Source: Actinoplanes philippinensis (GTDB taxonomy: Bacteria; Actinomycetota; Actinomycetes; Mycobacteriales; Micromonosporaceae). From it: a stretch of DNA of 64,000 bases. How positions within the stretch are numbered: position 1 is the stretch's first letter; every line of letters starts with the position of its first letter. Of this stretch, positions 42,554-52,071 are shown one piece after another. The stretch is from assembly GCF_900113015.1 (NCBI RefSeq), contig NZ_FONV01000006.1, positions 62,001 to 126,000 of the forward strand. The letters are read 5' to 3'. The translations under genes and the position numbers were made by a program. The notes beneath the pieces are model-generated. The model saw only the letters and a program-made list of their open reading frames with translations. It had not been told where the DNA came from and made no database searches.

Positions 42554-43228
42554 TCACGCCTGCGGGTCGAGGCGGTAACCGGCTCCGCGCATCGTCTGGA
42601 TGGTGCTGCGCCCGAACGGACGGTCCACCTTGTCCCGCAGGTAACGGACATACACGTCGACCACGTTGGAGCCGCCGTCGTAGGCGAAGTCCCACACGTG
42701 CTCGATCAGATGGGTACGGCTCAGCGTCTCACCCGCCCGGCGCATCAGCTCGTGCAGCAACGCGAACTCCTTGGCCGACAACGCGATCCGGGTGTCACCG
42801 CGCTGCACGGTCCGGCCGGCCGGGTCGAGTTCGAGATCACCGACGCGCAGGGTGGCCGGGCGCTGGGCGGGCTCGCGGCGCAGCAGGGCCCGCACTCTGG
42901 CCATCAGCTCGTCCAGGACGAACGGCTTCGTCAGGTAGTCGTCGGCGCCGGCGTCGAGGCCCCGCACCTTGTCGCCGGTGCCGTCGCGGGCGGTCAGCAA
43001 CAGCACCGGCGCCCACCGCCCGGCGGCCCGGATCCGCCGGCACACCTCGATGCCGTCGGGGGCGGGGATCATCACGTCCAGCACCACCGCGTCGAAGTCG
43101 GTCTCGGTGATCGCCCACACCGCGTCCGCGCCGGTCCCGACCGTGTCGACGGCGTAACCGGCGCGCCGGAACGCCCGCTCCAGCATGACGGCCATGGCCG
43201 GGTCGTCCTCGGCGATCAGGATCCGCAT
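42554..43228 (-). CDS. OmpR/PhoB-type response regulator
   Basis: 224 aa, ATG 43228, overlapping the upstream stop by one base (TGATG). The receiver domain has the acidic pocket EDD (near 7-9), the phosphoacceptor in VVLDVMIP (Asp51) and Lys in YLTKPF (about 101). A winged-helix DNA-binding domain spans residues 125-222 (LSAKEFALLHELMRRAGETLSRTHLIEHVWD ... VDVYVRYLRDKVDRPFGRSTIQTMRGAGYRL). The histidine kinase encoded divergently at 43630 is its likely partner. Confidence 0.95.
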   Translation of the reverse strand: MRILIAEDDPAMAVMLERAFRRAGYAVDTVGTGADAVWAITETDFDAVVLDVMIPAPDGIEVCRRIRAAGRWAPVLLLTARDGTGDKVRGLDAGADDYLTKPFVLDELMARVRALLRREPAQRPATLRVGDLELDPAGRTVQRGDTRIALSAKEFALLHELMRRAGETLSRTHLIEHVWDFAYDGGSNVVDVYVRYLRDKVDRPFGRSTIQTMRGAGYRLDPQA

Positions 43229-43572
43229 CAGCCCACCCTAGGGGCCGACGCGGCGATCGCGGTCTGGGCGGCGACCCGGGCCAGCTCACGGTGCAGCAGG
43301 GCCAACTCGTCGCGCAGATCCAGGGCCAGGGCGGCGGCGGTGTGTTCGTACCCGATCTGACGCCGTGCGATCTCGGCGGTGATCCGGTCCGCCCGGCGCA
43401 GCGCCATCAGCACCACCGCCCACTCGGCCACCGACAGCACCGACAGTGCCAGCACCGCCGGCATCGCACCGCCGGACTGCCGGAAGCACACCAGCACCAC
43501 CACTGCTCCGGTGAGCAGCGTGCCCAGGACCAGCAGGTCGGCCGGGCGCCGCCGCGCGGGGATCGACGTCAT
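43228..43572 (-). CDS. Small membrane protein with two spans
   Basis: 114 aa, ATG 43572. Two hydrophobic segments (LLVLGTLLTGAVVVLVCF and AVLALSVLSVAEWAVVLMAL) are followed by a helical, soluble part (ITAEIARRQIGYEHTAAALALDLRDELALLHRELARVAAQTAI) that may form a coiled coil. It sits between the divergent kinase and the response regulator. It may be an accessory part of the two-component system. Confidence 0.75.
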   Translation of the reverse strand: MTSIPARRRPADLLVLGTLLTGAVVVLVCFRQSGGAMPAVLALSVLSVAEWAVVLMALRRADRITAEIARRQIGYEHTAAALALDLRDELALLHRELARVAAQTAIAASAPRVG

Positions 43573-43629
43573 GCCCCCGATCCTCGGCCACCGATGATGA
43601 GAGCATGATGAAGAACGACGGAGGTGACG

Positions 43630-44979
43630 GTGGCACGGCTTGTTCCCTCCTCGCTGCGCGCCCGCCTGGCCCTCGTGTTCGGTGTCGGCACTTCGCTCGT
43701 ACTCCTCGTGGCTCTTTCTCTGCTCTATGTCGCGCTGGAGCGGCAGCTCGACGCCGCGGTGGATGCCGACCTCTCGGGCCGTGCCGACGATCTGATCGCC
43801 GGGATGAGGGCGCAGGACCTCGACGCGGTACGGGCTGACCCGCTGGCCGAGCTCTACGCCGCCGACGGCACACCCCTGGCGTCCTCGGCCGGGCTGAACG
43901 GCCAGGTCCTGTTGCGTCCGGAACAGATCAGTGCCGTGGGCGGCGGGGCCGTCCGTAGCGTCGTGCTGCTGGCGCCGCGCCCGGGTGAGACGCCCGAGCG
44001 GGTCCGGCTGCTGGCCCGCCCGGCCGGCCGCGACGGCGAGGTCCTCGCGGTGGGGCAGCCGCTGAGCACCGTCGAGGGCGCCGGCGACCGGCAGCTGGTC
44101 GTGCTGGCCGTCGCCACGCCGCTGCTCGTCGCCGCGCTGTGTGTGCTCGGCGGGTTGCTGGTGCGGGCCGCGTTACGGCCGGTCGACGAACTCACCCGGG
44201 AGGCGGCGGCGATCTCCACGCTCGACAGTGACCGGCGGCTGCCCGCTGTCGCCGGTGACGACGAGATCGCCCGGCTGGCCGCGACGCTGGACGGCATGCT
44301 GTCGCGGCTGGCGGTCGCGTTCGCCCGGGAGCGGGCTTTCGTCGACGACGCCAGCCACGAATTGCGTACCCCGATCGCGATCATGCGGGGTGAGATCGAC
44401 CTGGCGTTGCAGGCGGTCGACGACCCGGAGGAGGTTCGCCGTTCGCTGTCGGCCGCGCAGCGCCAGGCGGCCCGGCTGGGCCGGCTGGCCGAGGACATGC
44501 TGCTGCTGGCCCGGGAACGTGCCGGGGCGCTGGCGGTGCTGCGGGAGCCGGTCGATCTGACCGATCTGGCCCATGCCGAGGCTCGCGCTCTGGGCCCGGT
44601 CACCGACGTCCGTATCGAGGTCCGCGGTGATCCGGTGATCGTCGACGCCGACGCCGGGCGGATCCGTCAGGTGCTGGCCAATCTGGCCGCCAACAGCGCC
44701 GCCGCGGGGGCGCGCACGGCCCGGGTCACGGTCGGCGCCGACGGCGCCGGCGTGCGCATCGAGTGGGCCGACGACGGCCCCGGCTTTCCGCCGGACCTGC
44801 TGGACCGGGCTTTCGAACGGTTCGTCCGCGGTGATCCGTCGCGCACCTCGTCGACCGGAGCGGGGCTGGGCCTGTCGATCGTCCGGGCGGTCGTGACCGC
44901 GCACGGCGGCAGCGCGGAGCTGCGCAACGGGCCGCCGCTGGGTGGTGCGGTGGTCACCGTCCGCCTCCCGGCGGCCTGA
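43630..44979 (+). CDS. Sensor histidine kinase
   Basis: 449 aa from GTG 43630; a GGAGGTGA box is perfectly placed for it, while GTG 43624 lies inside the box. Two membrane segments (near 12-34 and 155-180) frame an extracytoplasmic sensor of about 115 residues. A HAMP-like region and dimerisation H-box follow (DDASHELRTPIAIMRGEIDLAL), then the ATPase boxes ANLAANSAAAGA, DDGPGFPP and GAGLGLSIV. It probably phosphorylates the regulator encoded at 42554 on the opposite strand. The signal is unknown. Confidence 0.94.
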   Translation: MARLVPSSLRARLALVFGVGTSLVLLVALSLLYVALERQLDAAVDADLSGRADDLIAGMRAQDLDAVRADPLAELYAADGTPLASSAGLNGQVLLRPEQISAVGGGAVRSVVLLAPRPGETPERVRLLARPAGRDGEVLAVGQPLSTVEGAGDRQLVVLAVATPLLVAALCVLGGLLVRAALRPVDELTREAAAISTLDSDRRLPAVAGDDEIARLAATLDGMLSRLAVAFARERAFVDDASHELRTPIAIMRGEIDLALQAVDDPEEVRRSLSAAQRQAARLGRLAEDMLLLARERAGALAVLREPVDLTDLAHAEARALGPVTDVRIEVRGDPVIVDADAGRIRQVLANLAANSAAAGARTARVTVGADGAGVRIEWADDGPGFPPDLLDRAFERFVRGDPSRTSSTGAGLGLSIVRAVVTAHGGSAELRNGPPLGGAVVTVRLPAA

Positions 44980-46051
44980 GGGCTGTCGTTTCCTTCGGTG
45001 GTACGGCCACCCGCCCCATCTCCGGCCCGGCCGGGCGGCCCAGTGACGTCGACAGCCAGTCGAAGGCGGGCGCCTCCATCGCCTGCCAGCTGCGCAGATT
45101 GTGCCCGCCACCACCCAGGTAGGACGTGGTGACCGACAGTGGCGCCCGCGCGGCGGCGGCCAGCGCCTGGGTGTCACGCATCGGTGCCCGGTCGGTGCGC
45201 GCGCAGCTCAGATAGAGCGACACCGCCGGCGGCGGCAGATGCGCGAGCCGCCACAGCGCGTTGTACCCGGTGTTCTCGGCGCCGTCGCCGACCCGGATAC
45301 CGGGTGTGGCATACCCGGACAGGGCGGCGCCCGCCGCGTACTCCATCGGGTGCCGTAGCAGCAGGTCGGTGGCGCAGTAGCCGCCCGCCGAGTAGCCGAT
45401 CAGGCCCCACCCGGCCGCGTCGGTGCGGAGGTGGAGCCGGGCCTTCGCGGCGGCCGGCACGTCGACGGTCAGGAACGTCTCCGCCCGGGGCCCGCCCGCC
45501 AGGTCGGTGCATTCGGTGTCCAGTGCCGGGTCGGGCGTCTGGTACGGGAACAGCACCACCGTGGGCGCCATCCGCCCGGCGTCGATCTCCTCGTCGAGGA
45601 CGGCGGCGGCATGCAGCCCGCTCAGCCACTGCGCGGGCGATCCCGGGTATCCGTGCAGCGCCTCGACGACCGGGTAGCGGGTGGCGGGCTGCCGGTCGTA
45701 GCCGGGCGGCAGGTAGACGTACATCGGAAGGGTGAGTCCGCTGGCCGGGCCGGTGACCGTCATCGTGGTCACCGTGCCGGTTCCCGCACCGCCGGCGCTC
45801 GCGGCGGGCACCGCCGTGGCCGGTTCGGAGCCCAGCAGCCCGGCCCAGGTCGGGTAGGCCTCCACCTGGCGGTTCACCCACAGGAGCGCGGTCGCCGCGG
45901 CGGTGATCAGGCAGGCGGCCACGGCGGCCGTGCGGACGGCGAGGCGACGGCCGGGCCGGGCGGCCCGGTTCCAGAGCGGGCTCACCAGAACGGCGGCGAG
46001 CACCGTGGCGGCGAGGGCGAGCAGTTCAGGGCCGAGGCTGTCCGGGGACAC
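44954..46051 (-). CDS. Membrane-anchored esterase (PF00756-like)
   Basis: 365 aa; GTG 46051 with GGAGGAAG ahead. Two or three hydrophobic segments fill residues 8-60 (LLALAATVLAAVLVSPLWNRA; VAACLITAAATALLWVNRQ). The extracellular esterase-D/antigen-85-like fold follows, with MYVYLPPGYDRQPATRYPVVEALHGYPGSPAQWL, nucleophile GYSAGGYCATDLLL and a late GGGGHNLRSWQAMEAPAFDWL containing the catalytic His. The 3' end overlaps the kinase gene by 26 bases, antisense. It overlaps the next upstream gene by 26 bases in the same strand direction. Confidence 0.9.
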   Translation of the reverse strand: MSPDSLGPELLALAATVLAAVLVSPLWNRAARPGRRLAVRTAAVAACLITAAATALLWVNRQVEAYPTWAGLLGSEPATAVPAASAGGAGTGTVTTMTVTGPASGLTLPMYVYLPPGYDRQPATRYPVVEALHGYPGSPAQWLSGLHAAAVLDEEIDAGRMAPTVVLFPYQTPDPALDTECTDLAGGPRAETFLTVDVPAAAKARLHLRTDAAGWGLIGYSAGGYCATDLLLRHPMEYAAGAALSGYATPGIRVGDGAENTGYNALWRLAHLPPPAVSLYLSCARTDRAPMRDTQALAAAARAPLSVTTSYLGGGGHNLRSWQAMEAPAFDWLSTSLGRPAGPEMGRVAVPPKETTALRPPGGGR

Positions 46052-46949
46052 GGCTTCCTCCTGTACGGGCCGGGGCCGGCGAGGCGGGCCGGTGCGGGCG
46101 GTGGTGGTGGACGGGGATCCAGGCGACCGGCGGCTCGGCGGCGGCCAGCGGCGGCGGTGTCTGCAGGGCGGCCCAGGCGACGGCGGCGGCCAGCCCGTCA
46201 CTGTGCCCGACCGTCACGCCCACCGGCACGGCCGCGACGTCGGTGACCGGCGTGGCGGTGACCGGCCGGCGTGACCCGGCTGGTGGCGGCCCGTCGCGTA
46301 CCACGGCGATCGCCGGATACTGTCCGGCCGCCGCCGCGGCCCGCCCGGCGAGCCCGATCGCCGATGCCGGTGACACCAGGGCCCAGTGCCGTGCGGTGAC
46401 CCGCAGGTCGTGGCTGAGCTGCGCGGGGATCGCCGCGGTGAGGGTCGCCGCGGTGGTCGCCGCCGTCGTGCGGGCGACGACCACCACGGTCTGGTCGGCG
46501 CCCACGGGCGGGCCGGTCCAGCCGTCCCCGACGACCACGACCACGGAGTACCGCCGGTCGGGGTGCTCCAGGTATCCCGGCGGGACCACGACGGTCGGCG
46601 CCGCGGCCAGTCCCCAGCCGTCCCAGCCCGCCGGGCGCCAGGCGAACGTGTGATCACCGGCTGCCCGGGATCGCAGCCAGTCGTCCAGCGCCCCGGCCCG
46701 CACGACGGGCATGGCCGCCGGGGTGTCCGTCTGCTGGAGCAGGTCACCCCACGACGAGTAGAACAGCTCCGACCGGTTGACGATCAGACCGACCGCGACC
46801 AGCAGCAGAGCCTCGGTGAGCAGAATCCCGGCGGGCCGCACCAGCAGCCGTGGCCGCCACTCCCGCCGCCAGGCCAGCACGGTGACAGCCGCACCGACGG
46901 CCACCCCGAGCACCACCACGAGGATCAGGGGTATGCCGGTCAGGGACAT
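46026..46949 (-). CDS. Membrane protein resembling the esterase module without catalytic residues
   Basis: 307 aa, ATG 46949. Two hydrophobic N-terminal segments (LILVVVLGVAVGAAVTVLAW; ILLTEALLLVAVGLIVNRS) precede a soluble domain that follows the layout of the neighbouring esterase (PTVVVPPGYLEHPDRRYSVVVVVGDGW ... RHWALVSPASAIGLAGRAAAAAGQYPAIAVVRDGP). At the expected nucleophile elbow it reads SPASAIG instead of GxSxGG. It may be an inactive paralogue or scaffold partner. The 3' end overlaps the esterase start. Confidence 0.75.
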   Translation of the reverse strand: MSLTGIPLILVVVLGVAVGAAVTVLAWRREWRPRLLVRPAGILLTEALLLVAVGLIVNRSELFYSSWGDLLQQTDTPAAMPVVRAGALDDWLRSRAAGDHTFAWRPAGWDGWGLAAAPTVVVPPGYLEHPDRRYSVVVVVGDGWTGPPVGADQTVVVVARTTAATTAATLTAAIPAQLSHDLRVTARHWALVSPASAIGLAGRAAAAAGQYPAIAVVRDGPPPAGSRRPVTATPVTDVAAVPVGVTVGHSDGLAAAVAWAALQTPPPLAAAEPPVAWIPVHHHRPHRPASPAPARTGGSRVPGQPRP

Positions 46950-47048
46950 GGACGCTCATCTCGTCGGCAGCACGGTGACGAAAGGCAATCTGCGCCACCG
47001 TCGATGAGAGACCGGTGAGAGAGGAACCGTTTCCGCGCCGGTTTTGGT

Positions 47049-47696
47049 TCACATGCTCCGCAGCGGGCGGTCGTCGTCGCCGTGGAAGTAGCGGACCTCC
47101 ACGTCGGGCAGCTCCCGCTGAAGTTCGTGTGCCAGCGCCAGGCCCTCCTCGGCCCACGCGGCACTCGCCCACTCCTCGCCGCCGAGCCCGTGCCGCTCGT
47201 ACGTCTCGTTCCAGGCCCGCAACCGCCGCCCCAGGGATTCCGAGACACCGAGCTCCTCGAGTGACACCGGTGAACCGCTGCCCCGGGGCCGTTCCCACAC
47301 CGGATCCCCGGCGAAGTACTCCGCCATGACCAGCAGCGTCGCCGGCCGATCGTCGACACCGTCCAGCGGAAACGCGCGCCACTCGAACTCGAAACCCCTG
47401 CGCCGCTTGCCCTCGATCGCGGCGAGCAGGTCGACCAGAGCCGAACTGTCCCGCGCGAGCCCGGCCGGACCGGCGTCACGGGCCGCGTACTGCTTCAGGA
47501 ACTCCCCGGCCGCGGCCATCGCCCGTGGTCCCAGCAGACGGCCGACATGGTCCTGGAGGTAGCTGAGCACCTCATCGGGCACTCCACCGCGGGCATAGGC
47601 GTCTTCCGCGAGCAACCAGGCCTGCAGCGCTCCCAGCGCGTCACCCGTCTCCCGGCCGGCCTCGGCGGCCTCTCTGAGCGACGATTCGTCATCCAC
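47049..47696 (-). CDS. 215-aa helical protein of unknown function
   Basis: GTG 47696 with AGGA 8 bases ahead. The product (VDDESSLREAAEAGRETGDALGALQAWLLAEDAYARGGVPDEVLSYLQDHVGRLL ...) is largely helical and acidic, with a closing PDVEVRYFHGDDDRPLRSM. It has no signal or membrane segment. I recognise no family. Confidence 0.75.
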   Translation of the reverse strand: MDDESSLREAAEAGRETGDALGALQAWLLAEDAYARGGVPDEVLSYLQDHVGRLLGPRAMAAAGEFLKQYAARDAGPAGLARDSSALVDLLAAIEGKRRRGFEFEWRAFPLDGVDDRPATLLVMAEYFAGDPVWERPRGSGSPVSLEELGVSESLGRRLRAWNETYERHGLGGEEWASAAWAEEGLALAHELQRELPDVEVRYFHGDDDRPLRSM

Positions 47697-47787
47697 ACCC
47701 CGATCCTGGCAGCCTCCGAAGCATCCGGCCGGAAGATCACCACAGGTGTGACCGGCCCGAGCCGCCTGTCCCGATGCCGCGCGGCGG

Positions 47788-48984
47788 TCAGCAGGTGAGC
47801 CGGGGTGGATTCGGTCCGTAGGCGTTGGCCCGGGCGGTGCGGCGGCGCACGCCGGGAACGGCGGTGACCAGGCGCAGGATCGCGGGCGGGCTGATCGAGC
47901 GGCCGGCCGCGCGGGCTGTCGCCACCCGCCGTTCGAGGCGTACCTGCTGGTGCTGGACCTTGCGGATGGCGGGTTCCCGGTCGGCCTGGATCGCGGCCAG
48001 CACGGCGTCCGGCACGGGACCGGCGCCCAGGGGGATCAGGTGGTTGGCGGCGGTGACGGCGTCCTGGACGGCCATCAGGATGCCGTTGCCGCCGACCGGG
48101 GAGATGACGTGGGCGGCGTCTCCGAGCAGCAGCAGTCCGGGCCGCCACCAGCGGTCGGCGCGGGCGATCGCGACCGACAGCAGGGTGATCTGGTCGAAGC
48201 TGGTGAGCCGGCCGGCCCGGTCGGCGAGCCAGGGGATGTGCCCGGCGATGAAACGCCGGATCGGGTCGACCCCGGCCTCGCGGGCCGCGGGGAAGCCGCC
48301 CTTGGGCACCGTGTAGCCGACCTGCCAGCCCTGGGTGCCGGTCAGCAGCCCGGCGTAGTTGTCCCGGCCGAAGTACAGGTCGAGGTCGGCGTCGGCGGGG
48401 TCCTGCTCGTGGCGGGGCAGGCGGAACCACAGCAGATCGCTGGCGGCGCCGAGGGGACGCACCGGCAGGTCGGCGAGGCGCCGGAGGCGGGAGAACCGGC
48501 CGTCGGAGCCGATGACGAGGCGTGCGGGCACGTCCTCGTCGCCGGCGCCGGTGCGGATCCGGGCGCCGGTGACCCGATCGTGGTCCTGGACCAGGCCGGT
48601 GACCTTGCACCCGGTGCGGACCGAGCAGCCGGGCAGGGCGGCCACCTTCGCGGCGAGGAAGTCCAGGAAGCGGGCCTGCGGCATGAGCGCTATGTACGGG
48701 TACGGGGAGTCGATCTTCCCGTAGTCGGCGACGGTGATCGCCCCGGCCCGGGTGTGGAAACGGAAGTGGCGGGCGGTCACGTGGGGCAGCGCGAGCAGGT
48801 CGCCGGCGAGCCCCAGCTCCGCGAACAGCTCGAGGGTGTACGGATGGAGCGAGTCGCCCCGGAAATCCCGGTCGAAGTCGCGGGCCGCTTCGAGCACGGT
48901 CACCGGGATGCCGGCCCGGCCGAGCAGGTAGGCGAGCATCATGCCGCCCGGCCCGCCGCCGGCGACGACGACCGGGTCAGCCAT
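47788..48984 (-). CDS. FAD-dependent monooxygenase (PHBH family)
   Basis: 398 aa from ATG 48984 (MADPVVVAGGGPGGMMLAYLLGRAGIPVTVLEAARDF). The GxGxxG-type loop GGGPGG starts it. The motif ARLVIGSDGRFSRLRRL is the DG box, and LLLGDAAHVISPVGGNGILMAVQDA the second FAD box (GD motif). This places it with aromatic/polyketide hydroxylases of the PHBH class. The C-terminus is ...RRTARANAYGPNPPRLTC. The substrate is unknown. Confidence 0.93.
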   Translation of the reverse strand: MADPVVVAGGGPGGMMLAYLLGRAGIPVTVLEAARDFDRDFRGDSLHPYTLELFAELGLAGDLLALPHVTARHFRFHTRAGAITVADYGKIDSPYPYIALMPQARFLDFLAAKVAALPGCSVRTGCKVTGLVQDHDRVTGARIRTGAGDEDVPARLVIGSDGRFSRLRRLADLPVRPLGAASDLLWFRLPRHEQDPADADLDLYFGRDNYAGLLTGTQGWQVGYTVPKGGFPAAREAGVDPIRRFIAGHIPWLADRAGRLTSFDQITLLSVAIARADRWWRPGLLLLGDAAHVISPVGGNGILMAVQDAVTAANHLIPLGAGPVPDAVLAAIQADREPAIRKVQHQQVRLERRVATARAAGRSISPPAILRLVTAVPGVRRRTARANAYGPNPPRLTC

Positions 48985-49107
48985 CGACGCGAGCCGGACG
49001 GGGCACGGCGATACGGTCGGGGCGGGCGCTGGTCTCATCGCGAGGACGGGGCATCTCGCCACGGTAGCCCAACCCACAGCGCGGGTGGCCGATGACGAAC
49101 CGGCTGG

Positions 49108-51951
49108 TCAGTCGAGGGTGCTGAGCCAGGCGGCGATCTGGGCGCGCCGGGAGACGCCGAGCTTCGTGCGGATGTGTTCGACGTGTGCCGCCGCCGTCTT
49201 GGGCGCGATCACCAAGTGCGCGGCGATCTCCCGGTTGGTCATCCCGGCCGTGACCAGCCGTGCGACTTCGAGTTCGCGGGGCGACAGGACCGTCCGCGGT
49301 GGGGCCGCGCCGCGCGGTGACCGGGACGGGGCAGCCGTGCCCGAGTGGTCCGCCACCGGCCGGGGCGTGGCCACGTCGTCCGGCGACAGGTGCGCCGGCA
49401 GCGGAGCGCCGACTCGCTCGTACCTCGCCCGGGCCGCGGTGAGGAAACCCGCCGCGTCCCCGGACCGGCGGCTGCGCACAGCGCACCGTGCCTGGTCCAG
49501 CAGCACCGCCGTCCCTTCCCAGAACCGGCGCCGGTGTTCCCAGAACTCGCCCGCCTCGGCCAGCTCCACCCGGGCCTTTCCGGTCCGCCCCTCGTGGAGG
49601 TGGATCAGCCCTCGCGCGTGCGGCAGCACACCGAGGGTCCCCGGTATCCCCCGCTCCTCGATCAGTTCTCCGGCCCGGCGCAGCCACTCACGCGCGGCGG
49701 ACGCTCCGGACAGCGCCAGGTGCGCCCGTACCCCGGTCAGCAGGTAGGGGAACAGGTAGGCGGCGTCGCGGACCCGGGCCGACGCCTCGAATCCCTCCTC
49801 GCACCGCCCGATCGCGGTCGTCAGATCGCCGGCCGCGACGGCGATCTCGGCCAGTCCCCACCAGGCCGGGGACAGCCGCTGCAACTCCCCCATGCCCGAG
49901 GCGAGCGCCACCGCCTCGTCGAGGTGGTCCCCCGCGACGGCGTGTTCCCCACGGCCCATCGCCAGGTAGCCGAGCACGTGCAGCGCCGTGATGCGGGTGG
50001 TGATCCCGCCGCCGTCGGCCAACGCCTGCCGGGCCGCCGTCTCCGCGCCGGACCAGTCCCCCATCGCCCATCGCACGTGCGCGAGGTGGGCGGCCAGATA
50101 GTTGCGGTCGTTGATCTGCTCGACCCGTTCGGCGTACCCGATGCCCTCCGGCAGCCAGCGCAGCGCCGGACCGTACTCGACGAGCACCGACATGCTGGTG
50201 CCGATCATGCGGTAGCCGCGGGCCGCCTGTCCCTCGAGACGCCAGCCTCGGGCCCGTGTGATGGACTCCTCGAGCAGTACCGTCCCCTCGTCCGGGCGGC
50301 CGGCGAACAGCAGCACCGCGCCGAGCGTGGCGTCGAGATGGCAGCGCATCGCCCGATCGCAGTCCTCGGCCGCGAGGGAGCGCGCGAGATTGCCGTCCTC
50401 GATCGCCTCCGCGAGCCGCCGGTCCAGCATGTACGCGGCGGCCAGCGCGGCGTGGATGTTCGCCCGGACCTCCTGCGCCGGCGGGTCGGTGCGTGACTCG
50501 ATCAGCGGCAGCGCGCCCCGCAGCGCCGTGGTGCGTTCCGGCAGGCTCGCGCCGAGCAGATGCCGGACGGCGACCCAGTCGGGCAGCAGGGCGGCCGCGG
50601 CCAGCCGATCGCCGAGCCGTAGCCGCAGCCGGTAGGCCTCCGTATAGCAGGCGGCCGCCGCCGTGTTGTCGTCCACCGCGGCCAGCTCCGCGGCGAGCGC
50701 CGTCAGCAGATCGGCCCGGGCCGCGTCCGGCAGCGTCTCCGGTGCGGTCCGGCGGGCCCGCTCGTACAGTTCGGACGCCTCCCGATGCGCCGATATCTCC
50801 GCCGCCTCGCCCGCGGCGGACATCGCGTAGTGGAAGGCCGGCTCGGTCAGTGCCGCACGTTCGTACTGATCGCTCACGAAGGCGGCCGGAAATCCCGCCG
50901 CGACGGCCGCCGCCGCGGCTCGCGCGTGCAGCGACCGGCGCCGGTGCGGGGTGAGATCGGCATAGAGCGCGTCGCGGATCAGCGCGTGCCGGAAGTCGAA
51001 GGTCGACCGGTCCGGGTGGGCCTGCACGAAGAACCGCTCGCCGAGTTCCCGCAGTCCGTCGTCGACGGAGGCCGGCCCGTCCCCGGTGATCGCCGTCAGC
51101 AGGTCCAGGTCGAACGACCGGCCCAGCACCGACGCCACCTCGGCGAGCCGGCGGGCCCCCGCCGACAACGCCGACGCGCGGGCCAGCACCGCGTCGGCCA
51201 GCGTGTCGGGCACGCTGTCGCGCGCCGCCAGGAACTCCTCGACGTGCAGGGGGATGCCGTCGCTGCGCGCGAACACGTCCCCGGTGATCGCGCCGGGCAG
51301 CGCGCTGCCGGCGATGGCCGCGGCCATCGCCGCCGTGTCGGCCCGGCTCAACCGGCCGAGCCGGACCTCCTCGGCATGCCGCTGGGTCAGCAGCCGGGCC
51401 CGCCAGGCGCGTAACGGCACCCGCGGATACAACTCGTCGCTGCGGTACGTGCACACCAGCAACAGCGGCAGGTCGGGCGCCCGCCGGCCGAGGCGGGCCA
51501 GCACATCCAGCGTCAGGTCGTCGGCCCAGTGCAGGTCCTCGATCGTCACCAGCAGCGGCCCGCGAGCGGCGCCGGCGATCAGCTCGGTCAGATCGGTCAC
51601 CAGCAGCCGGCGCTGCCGGTCCGCGTCACCGTCGGCGGATTCCCGCAGCCGTCGCGACACCCCCTCGCCCTCCGCCGCGGTGGCCGGGTTCCGCCGCAGC
51701 TCCGCCCCGAGATCGGCGAGTACGGCCCCGGCCACCTCGGCGTCACCCGGCGACGCCCCGGCGGAGAACACGGTGAATGCCGGCGCCTGCCGCACGATCT
51801 CGGCCAGCAGCCGGGTCTTGCCGATGCCCGCCTCCCCGGCGAGCAGCAGCAGCTCCCCGCGGCCCTCGGCGGCGGCGGCCAGCCGCCGCCCGGCGAGCGC
51901 CGTCAGATCGGCCCGTCCGATCAGCACCGGACTGCTCAGTGCGCTGTCCAC
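49108..51951 (-). CDS. LAL-type LuxR transcriptional regulator (AAA ATPase + HTH)
   Basis: 947 aa from GTG 51951. Residues 1-230 form an AAA domain with Walker A GEAGIGKT (near 40-47) and Walker B LLVTIEDLHWAD (near 140). A long TPR-like helical middle (about 330-850) follows. The C-terminal LuxR helix-turn-helix is LSPRELEVARLVTAGMTNREIAAHLVIAPKTAAAHVEHIRTKLGVSRRAQIAAWL. Such regulators activate pathway-specific genes on sensing ligand or ATP-linked signals. Its start has TAAAGT 7 bases upstream, so the mRNA is likely leaderless. Possible targets are the DUF4242 gene opposite or a cluster elsewhere. Confidence 0.94.
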   Translation of the reverse strand: MDSALSSPVLIGRADLTALAGRRLAAAAEGRGELLLLAGEAGIGKTRLLAEIVRQAPAFTVFSAGASPGDAEVAGAVLADLGAELRRNPATAAEGEGVSRRLRESADGDADRQRRLLVTDLTELIAGAARGPLLVTIEDLHWADDLTLDVLARLGRRAPDLPLLLVCTYRSDELYPRVPLRAWRARLLTQRHAEEVRLGRLSRADTAAMAAAIAGSALPGAITGDVFARSDGIPLHVEEFLAARDSVPDTLADAVLARASALSAGARRLAEVASVLGRSFDLDLLTAITGDGPASVDDGLRELGERFFVQAHPDRSTFDFRHALIRDALYADLTPHRRRSLHARAAAAAVAAGFPAAFVSDQYERAALTEPAFHYAMSAAGEAAEISAHREASELYERARRTAPETLPDAARADLLTALAAELAAVDDNTAAAACYTEAYRLRLRLGDRLAAAALLPDWVAVRHLLGASLPERTTALRGALPLIESRTDPPAQEVRANIHAALAAAYMLDRRLAEAIEDGNLARSLAAEDCDRAMRCHLDATLGAVLLFAGRPDEGTVLLEESITRARGWRLEGQAARGYRMIGTSMSVLVEYGPALRWLPEGIGYAERVEQINDRNYLAAHLAHVRWAMGDWSGAETAARQALADGGGITTRITALHVLGYLAMGRGEHAVAGDHLDEAVALASGMGELQRLSPAWWGLAEIAVAAGDLTTAIGRCEEGFEASARVRDAAYLFPYLLTGVRAHLALSGASAAREWLRRAGELIEERGIPGTLGVLPHARGLIHLHEGRTGKARVELAEAGEFWEHRRRFWEGTAVLLDQARCAVRSRRSGDAAGFLTAARARYERVGAPLPAHLSPDDVATPRPVADHSGTAAPSRSPRGAAPPRTVLSPRELEVARLVTAGMTNREIAAHLVIAPKTAAAHVEHIRTKLGVSRRAQIAAWLSTLD

Positions 51952-51987
51952 GCCGGTGACTTTAGGTCACCGGGGAGGCGCTTCCTA
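51952..51987 (-). promoter_or_regulatory. LAL gene promoter with perfect palindrome
   Basis: On the minus strand TAGGAA (51987-51982), 17 bases, TAAAGT (51964-51959), 7 bases, then GTG 51951: a leaderless promoter layout. CCGGTGAC-TTTAG-GTCACCGG (51953-51973 on the plus strand) is a perfect 8-base palindrome across the -10 box, a good place for an operator or autoregulation. Confidence 0.6.
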
Positions 51988-52071
51988 GGTGCGATGACCG
52001 ATGTCCGACTGCGCGGGCTCGGACATTGTTTCCCTGTCAGCAACACCCCACCGCAAGGAGCGAAGTCCCCG

